This document shows positions 5,732 to 8,881 of a stretch of 8,881 nt of DNA, piece after piece. This stretch comes from Caulobacteraceae bacterium (lineage in GTDB: Bacteria; Pseudomonadota; Alphaproteobacteria; Caulobacterales; Caulobacteraceae), in assembly GCA_013815405.1 (NCBI GenBank), contig JACDGF010000063.1:1-8881 (forward strand), read 5' to 3'. The notes beneath the pieces are model-generated. The model did no database searches. It was not told where the DNA came from and saw nothing but the letters and a program-made list of their open reading frames with translations. Within the stretch, counting starts at the first letter, position 1; each line of letters begins with the position of its first letter. A program made the position numbers and the translations under genes.

Positions 5732-6900
5732 AGCCTCTCCACGATCGTCACATTGGCCAAGCCGCCGCCTTCGCACATCGTCTGAAGCCCATAGCGCTTG
5801 CCGCGCGCCTTGAGCGCATAAACCAGGGTGGTCATCAGCTTGGTTCCCGACGCGCCCAGGGGGTGGCCCAGGGCGATGGCGCCGCCGTTGACGTTGAGCC
5901 GCTGCGGATCGGCGCCGATCTCGGCGAGCCACGCCGTCGGCACCGAGGCGAAAGCCTCGTTGACCTCATAGAGGTCGATGTCCTCGATCGACATCCGGGC
6001 TTTTTCCAGCGCCCGCCGGGTGGCGGGGATAGGGGCTTCGAGCATGATCACCGGGTCGCCGCCGACCACGGTCAGATGATGTATGCGGGCCATCGGCTCG
6101 ACGCCCAGGGCCTTGAGGCCGGCCTCGCTGACGATCATCACCCCCGAGGCGCCGTCGCAGATCTGGCTGGAACTGGCCGCGGTGAGCTTGCCGTCCTCGC
6201 GCAGCAACTTGACGGCCTTGACGCCCTCCAGGCTGGCGGCGAAGCGGATGCCTTCGTCGACCGTGTGCAGGGTCTTGGCGCCCTCGGCGTCGGCCACCTC
6301 CACCGGTACGGTCTCGTCCTTGAAGGCGCCGCCCTGGGTGGCCGCGATGGCCTTCTGGTGGCTGCCATAGGCGTATTCGTCGAGCTGGTCTTTCGAGAGG
6401 CCGTACTTTGCGGCCATCATCTCGGCCCCCATGAACTGGCTGAACTGGATATTGGGATAGCGGGCCTGCTGGCGGGGGCTCATGGGCACGCCAAAGCCGT
6501 TCTGGGCCGGCAAGGTGACCGAGAGGCCCATGGGGACGCGGCTCATGCTCTCCACCCCGGCGGCGATGACGATGTCCTGGGCGCCGCTCATCACCGCCTG
6601 GGCGGCGAAGTGGAGGGCCTGCTGCGACGAGCCGCACTGACGGTCGACGCTGGTGGCCGGAACGCTTTCGGGCAGGCGCGAGGCCAGCACCGCGCCGCGG
6701 GCGACATTGGTCGCCTGTTCGCCCACCTGCATGACACAGCCCATGATCACGTCTTCCACCAGGGCCGGATCGGCGCCGGTGCGCTCCAGCAGGCTGTCGA
6801 GCACCTGGGCCGCCAAGTCGGCCGGATGCCAGCCGGCCAGCTTGCCCTTCTTGCGCCCTCCGGCGGTGCGGGCGGCGGCGACGATATAGGCTTGGGCCAT
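5728..6900 (-). CDS. Thiolase (acetyl-CoA acetyltransferase / acyltransferase)
   Basis: This 390-aa enzyme is a complete thiolase, joining or splitting acyl-CoA with acetyl-CoA. The active site is intact: nucleophile C89 in DRQCGSSQQAL, NEAFA, H346 in GGAIALGHPLGASG, and acid/base C376 in the C-terminal CEGGGLANVTIVERL. These positions are within two residues of those in Zoogloea PhaA. The MQVGEQATNVAR segment is typical of acyl-CoA acyltransferases of the FadA type rather than strictly of PHB synthesis, so direction and chain length cannot be decided from the sequence. AGGA sits 6 nt before the ATG. The gene is monocistronic here, divergent from prfA, and its TAG overlaps the TAA of the protease-nuclease gene (shared bases 5729-5730). 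Confidence 0.96.
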   Translation of the reverse strand: MAQAYIVAAARTAGGRKKGKLAGWHPADLAAQVLDSLLERTGADPALVEDVIMGCVMQVGEQATNVARGAVLASRLPESVPATSVDRQCGSSQQALHFAAQAVMSGAQDIVIAAGVESMSRVPMGLSVTLPAQNGFGVPMSPRQQARYPNIQFSQFMGAEMMAAKYGLSKDQLDEYAYGSHQKAIAATQGGAFKDETVPVEVADAEGAKTLHTVDEGIRFAASLEGVKAVKLLREDGKLTAASSSQICDGASGVMIVSEAGLKALGVEPMARIHHLTVVGGDPVIMLEAPIPATRRALEKARMSIEDIDLYEVNEAFASVPTAWLAEIGADPQRLNVNGGAIALGHPLGASGTKLMTTLVYALKARGKRYGLQTMCEGGGLANVTIVERL

Positions 6901-7063
6901 GGCGAGTCCTTGGAAGGTGCGACGGATTGGGGCGGGGGAAATATAACCTATTCCCTACCCGGTGCGACGTAACGTCAGCCAACGGCGAATTGTCGACAGG
7001 TGACGGTGCGCCCTCCCCACGTTAGGAGAGCGCCCCCAACCCTTGCTTCAAAGGCCCTTGCCC
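6901..7063. promoter_or_regulatory. Divergent intergenic region between the thiolase and prfA, with two palindromes
   Basis: These 163 bp must hold promoters for both the thiolase (minus) and prfA (plus). Two short perfect palindromes are visible: GACGTAACGTC (6966-6976) and TGTCGACA (6991-6998). An AT-rich patch around 6941-6951 reads GGTTATATT on the minus strand and is the best -10 candidate for the thiolase, but no good -35 pairs with it. The palindromes could be operator sites for a TetR-type or FadR-like fatty-acid regulator; this is suggested only by position. Confidence 0.35.
7050..7054 (+). promoter_or_regulatory. prfA: Ribosome binding site deciding the prfA start
   Basis: AAAGG lies 9 nt before the GTG at 7064. 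The alternative upstream start, TTG at 7043, has its nearest purine-rich site (AGGAG, 7024-7028) 14 nt away and would add seven residues that RF1 proteins lack. GTG at 7064 is therefore preferred. Confidence 0.55.
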
Positions 7064-8140
7064 GTGCGTCTGCCCCAGGCCCGGCTCGATCAGGTGCTCG
7101 ACCGCTTCGCCGAGGTGGAGACCCGCATGGGCGCGGCCGGCGAGGGGGCGGAGATCGTCCGCTTAGGCAAGGAATATGCGCAACTTCGGCCGGTGGCCGA
7201 GTTCGCCCGGCGCCTGGCCAAGGCCCGCGCCGACCGCGCGGGGCTGGAAGAGCTGCGGAGCGCCGACGATTTGGAGATGGCGGCCCTAGCGCGCGAGGAG
7301 CTGGCGGCGCTCGACGCGCGCCTGCCGGACCTGGAGCGCGAGGTCGCCTTGCTTCTGGCGCCCCGCGACGCGGACGAGAACGCCTCGGCGATCCTGGAGG
7401 TACGGGCCGGGACCGGCGGGGACGAGGCGGCCCTGTTCGCCGGCGATCTCTTCCGCATGTACCAGCGCTACGCCCAGACCCGCGGCTGGCGAGTGGAGGT
7501 CGAGAGCCTCTCGGAGGGAGAGGCCGGGGGCTTCAAGGAGATCATCGCCTCGATCGGCGGGGAGGGGGTGTTCGGCCGGCTGAAGTTCGAAAGCGGGGTC
7601 CACCGGGTGCAGCGGGTGCCCGATACCGAAGCCCAGGGGCGCATCCACACCTCCGCCGCCACCGTCGCGGTGCTGCCCGAAACGGAAGACGTCGAGATCG
7701 AGATCAACGACCAGGATCTGCGTATCGACACTTACCGCTCCTCGGGGGCGGGCGGCCAGCACGTCAACAAGACCGACTCGGCGGTGCGGATCACCCATCT
7801 GCCGAGCGGCATCGTCGTCACCTCCTCGGAAAAGTCGCAGCACCAGAACCGGGCGCGGGCGATGAAGGTGCTGAAGGCCAAGCTCCACGACCAGAAGCGC
7901 GACGCCCTGGACGCCGAGCGCTCGCGATCACGCAAGGACCAGGTTGGTTCGGGCGACCGCTCCGAGCGCATCCGCACCTATAATTTCCCGCAAGGCCGGG
8001 TCACCGACCACCGCATCAACCTCACTCTCTACAATTTGCCCAAGGTGATCGCCGGCGAGGCCCTCGACGAGGTCATCGACCCCCTGATCGCCGAGGACGA
8101 AGCCGCCCGCTTGGCCAGCCTGGAGGAGAGTTTCGGCTGA
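7064..8140 (+). CDS. prfA: Peptide chain release factor 1
   Basis: With the GTG start the product is 358 aa, close to the usual 355-360 for RF1. It recognises UAA and UAG in the ribosomal A site and triggers peptidyl-tRNA hydrolysis. Visible features: an N-terminal [18 protein letters not shown] helix; [14 protein letters not shown]; the codon-recognition P-x-T motif as PDT (186-188) within [19 protein letters not shown]; the catalytic GGQ (230-232) in [17 protein letters not shown]; and [13 protein letters not shown]. This 'RVP.TE..GRIHTSA' context, with PxT rather than RF2's SPF, sets it apart from RF2. The GGQ methyltransferase gene prmC, often directly downstream, is absent here: the next gene is convergent and ends 19 nt away. 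The start choice (GTG at 7064 rather than TTG at 7043) is less certain than the identity. Confidence 0.96.
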   Translation: MRLPQARLDQVLDRFAEVETRMGAAGEGAEIVRLGKEYAQLRPVAEFARRLAKARADRAGLEELRSADDLEMAALAREELAALDARLPDLEREVALLLAPRDADENASAILEVRAGTGGDEAALFAGDLFRMYQRYAQTRGWRVEVESLSEGEAGGFKEIIASIGGEGVFGRLKFESGVHRVQRVPDTEAQGRIHTSAATVAVLPETEDVEIEINDQDLRIDTYRSSGAGGQHVNKTDSAVRITHLPSGIVVTSSEKSQHQNRARAMKVLKAKLHDQKRDALDAERSRSRKDQVGSGDRSERIRTYNFPQGRVTDHRINLTLYNLPKVIAGEALDEVIDPLIAEDEAARLASLEESFG

Positions 8141-8159
8141 GGGCGGCCTCGCGACAGTC

Positions 8160-8881
8160 TCAGCCGCCGACCAGCCGCCGCCAGACGCTCGCCACCGCAT
8201 CCACCTGCCGCCGCACGAAGTCGCTCACGATGTGACGCGCCTCGCGGGGGGAGACGGTGAAGGCTTTTCCGACCGTGTCGGCCATGGCGGCGCCGCGCTG
8301 GCCGATGGGCGCCGGCTCGCCGGTGGTGGTGTCGCACGCCGTCTGGTGCTCGATCTCGGCGTTGAGTTCCGCCCCCAGCAGTATCAGCATCACCGAAAAC
8401 CACACCCAGAGCATGAAGCCGATCATCGCGCCCAATGAGCCATAGGTGACGCCGAAGTGGGTAAAGTTGTTGATATACCACGAAAACCCAAGGGAACCGG
8501 CCATGCCGATGGCGGCCGCGGCGAATCCGCCGCTGACCACCCAGCGCCACATGGCCCGCTCGCGGCTGGGCCCATAGCGATAGATCAGGGTGAAGGCGAC
8601 GGCGGCGGTCAGATAGACCACGACCCAACGCAAGGGCGTCCTCAGGGCGTTCCAGCCGTGAAGCCCAAGGCGCTGGACGACGGCGGGTCCCGCCGCGCTG
8701 ACGACGGTCACGCCGGCCAGGAACATCAACCCCGCCAGGGTCGCGCCATAGGTGATCAGGGTGCGGTGCAGATAGGGGCGCTTCTCGGCCTCGTCATAGG
8801 TGATGTTGACGCCGTCGAAGAGCGCCCGCATCCCGGCGTTGGCGCTCCACACCGATATGAGGGTGCTGACCACGAACGCAG
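8160..8881 (-). CDS. YihY/BrkB-family (UPF0761) inner-membrane protein, C-terminal part (runs off right edge)
   Basis: The 239 residues in the window are the C-terminal portion of a YihY/BrkB-family multi-pass membrane protein, once misnamed RNase BN. The first visible residues include SANAGMRALFDGVNITYDEAEKR, the conserved cytoplasmic-loop signature of the family. Four hydrophobic segments follow, beginning near LITYGATLAGLMFLAG, WVVVYLTAAVAFTLIY, VVSGGFAAAAIGMAGSLGF and GAMIGFMLWVWFSVMLILLG; the last runs into the hallmark GAELNAEIE. A soluble basic tail of about 55 residues ends the protein. The family normally has six membrane helices, so about two and the N terminus lie beyond the window. 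Function is not established for most members; transport or envelope roles have been suggested. The GTG at 8871-8873 is internal, because the reading frame stays open to the edge. Confidence 0.93.
   Translation of the reverse strand, partial: AFVVSTLISVWSANAGMRALFDGVNITYDEAEKRPYLHRTLITYGATLAGLMFLAGVTVVSAAGPAVVQRLGLHGWNALRTPLRWVVVYLTAAVAFTLIYRYGPSRERAMWRWVVSGGFAAAAIGMAGSLGFSWYINNFTHFGVTYGSLGAMIGFMLWVWFSVMLILLGAELNAEIEHQTACDTTTGEPAPIGQRGAAMADTVGKAFTVSPREARHIVSDFVRRQVDAVASVWRRLVGG

Noticed and set aside
5518..6972. 484-codon plus-strand open frame across the thiolase
   Set aside because: Its sequence is His/Gly-rich low-complexity of the kind produced by reading a GC-rich gene backwards; the thiolase on the other strand is unambiguous.
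7043..7063. TTG start seven codons upstream for prfA
   Set aside because: The ribosome site is poorly placed (14 nt) and the extra residues are not typical of RF1; the GTG at 7064 gives the usual N terminus.
7620..7628. PDT in place of PAT in the RF1 codon-recognition motif
   Set aside because: The middle residue of P-x-T varies among RF1 proteins, so this is not a sign of altered stop-codon specificity.
8134..8166. 8-bp inverted repeat pairing the stop codons of prfA and the membrane-protein gene
   Set aside because: Both genes happen to end in GGC TGA, which produces most of the symmetry. The 17-nt loop and lack of a T-run argue against a terminator.
1..8881. tRNA genes, CRISPR arrays, transposases, integrases or attachment repeats
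   Set aside because: None was seen by eye in any part of the window; the accessory block is therefore called an island on context and composition only.

Overview
The window reads as chromosomal DNA from a GC-rich alphaproteobacterium, most likely of the Caulobacterales (Caulobacter/Phenylobacterium-like). The basis is the character of the housekeeping proteins, a Caulobacter-type promoter match, and a long intergenic inverted repeat with a CcrM-type GANTC site at its centre. The order-level placement is inference; nothing here names a species.

Layout. Positions 1-2302 carry minus-strand housekeeping genes in transcription order trmD, rplS, mutL (mutL runs off the left edge). Upstream of trmD, at 2320-2461, is a 142-bp composite inverted repeat. 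Then comes an accessory block, 2493-5731. It holds a two-gene toxin-antitoxin operon on the minus strand, in which the BrnT-like toxin is frameshifted and the HTH antitoxin is intact. A 265-bp spacer with a palindrome and candidate promoters follows, and then a large plus-strand gene of 782 codons. From 5728 the window returns to housekeeping genes: a thiolase (minus), a divergent intergenic region, prfA encoding release factor 1 (plus), and a convergent, truncated YihY/BrkB-family membrane protein (minus) that runs off the right edge.

Main point of interest. The 782-aa protein joins a trypsin-fold serine protease (triad H186, D236, S328) to an S1/P1-nuclease / zinc-phospholipase C domain in which all nine metal-ligand positions can be matched (W403, H408, D461, H505, H585, D589, H595, H633, E637). 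In secreted S1/P1 enzymes the Trp is residue 1 of the mature chain and binds zinc through its free amino group. Here there is no signal peptide, and the Trp lies just after the protease domain. This suggests a zymogen in which the attached protease, or a partner, cuts just before W403 to complete the metal site. That would be a one-gene protease-activated nuclease or phospholipase, possibly used in phage defence or another conflict. The domain calls are strong from motifs; the activation model and the role are inference.

The accessory block sits directly upstream of trmD, where rimM would usually be found, and has stretches of visibly lower GC. Together with the broken toxin-antitoxin pair this fits an acquired island, although no integrase, transposase or attachment repeat is visible.
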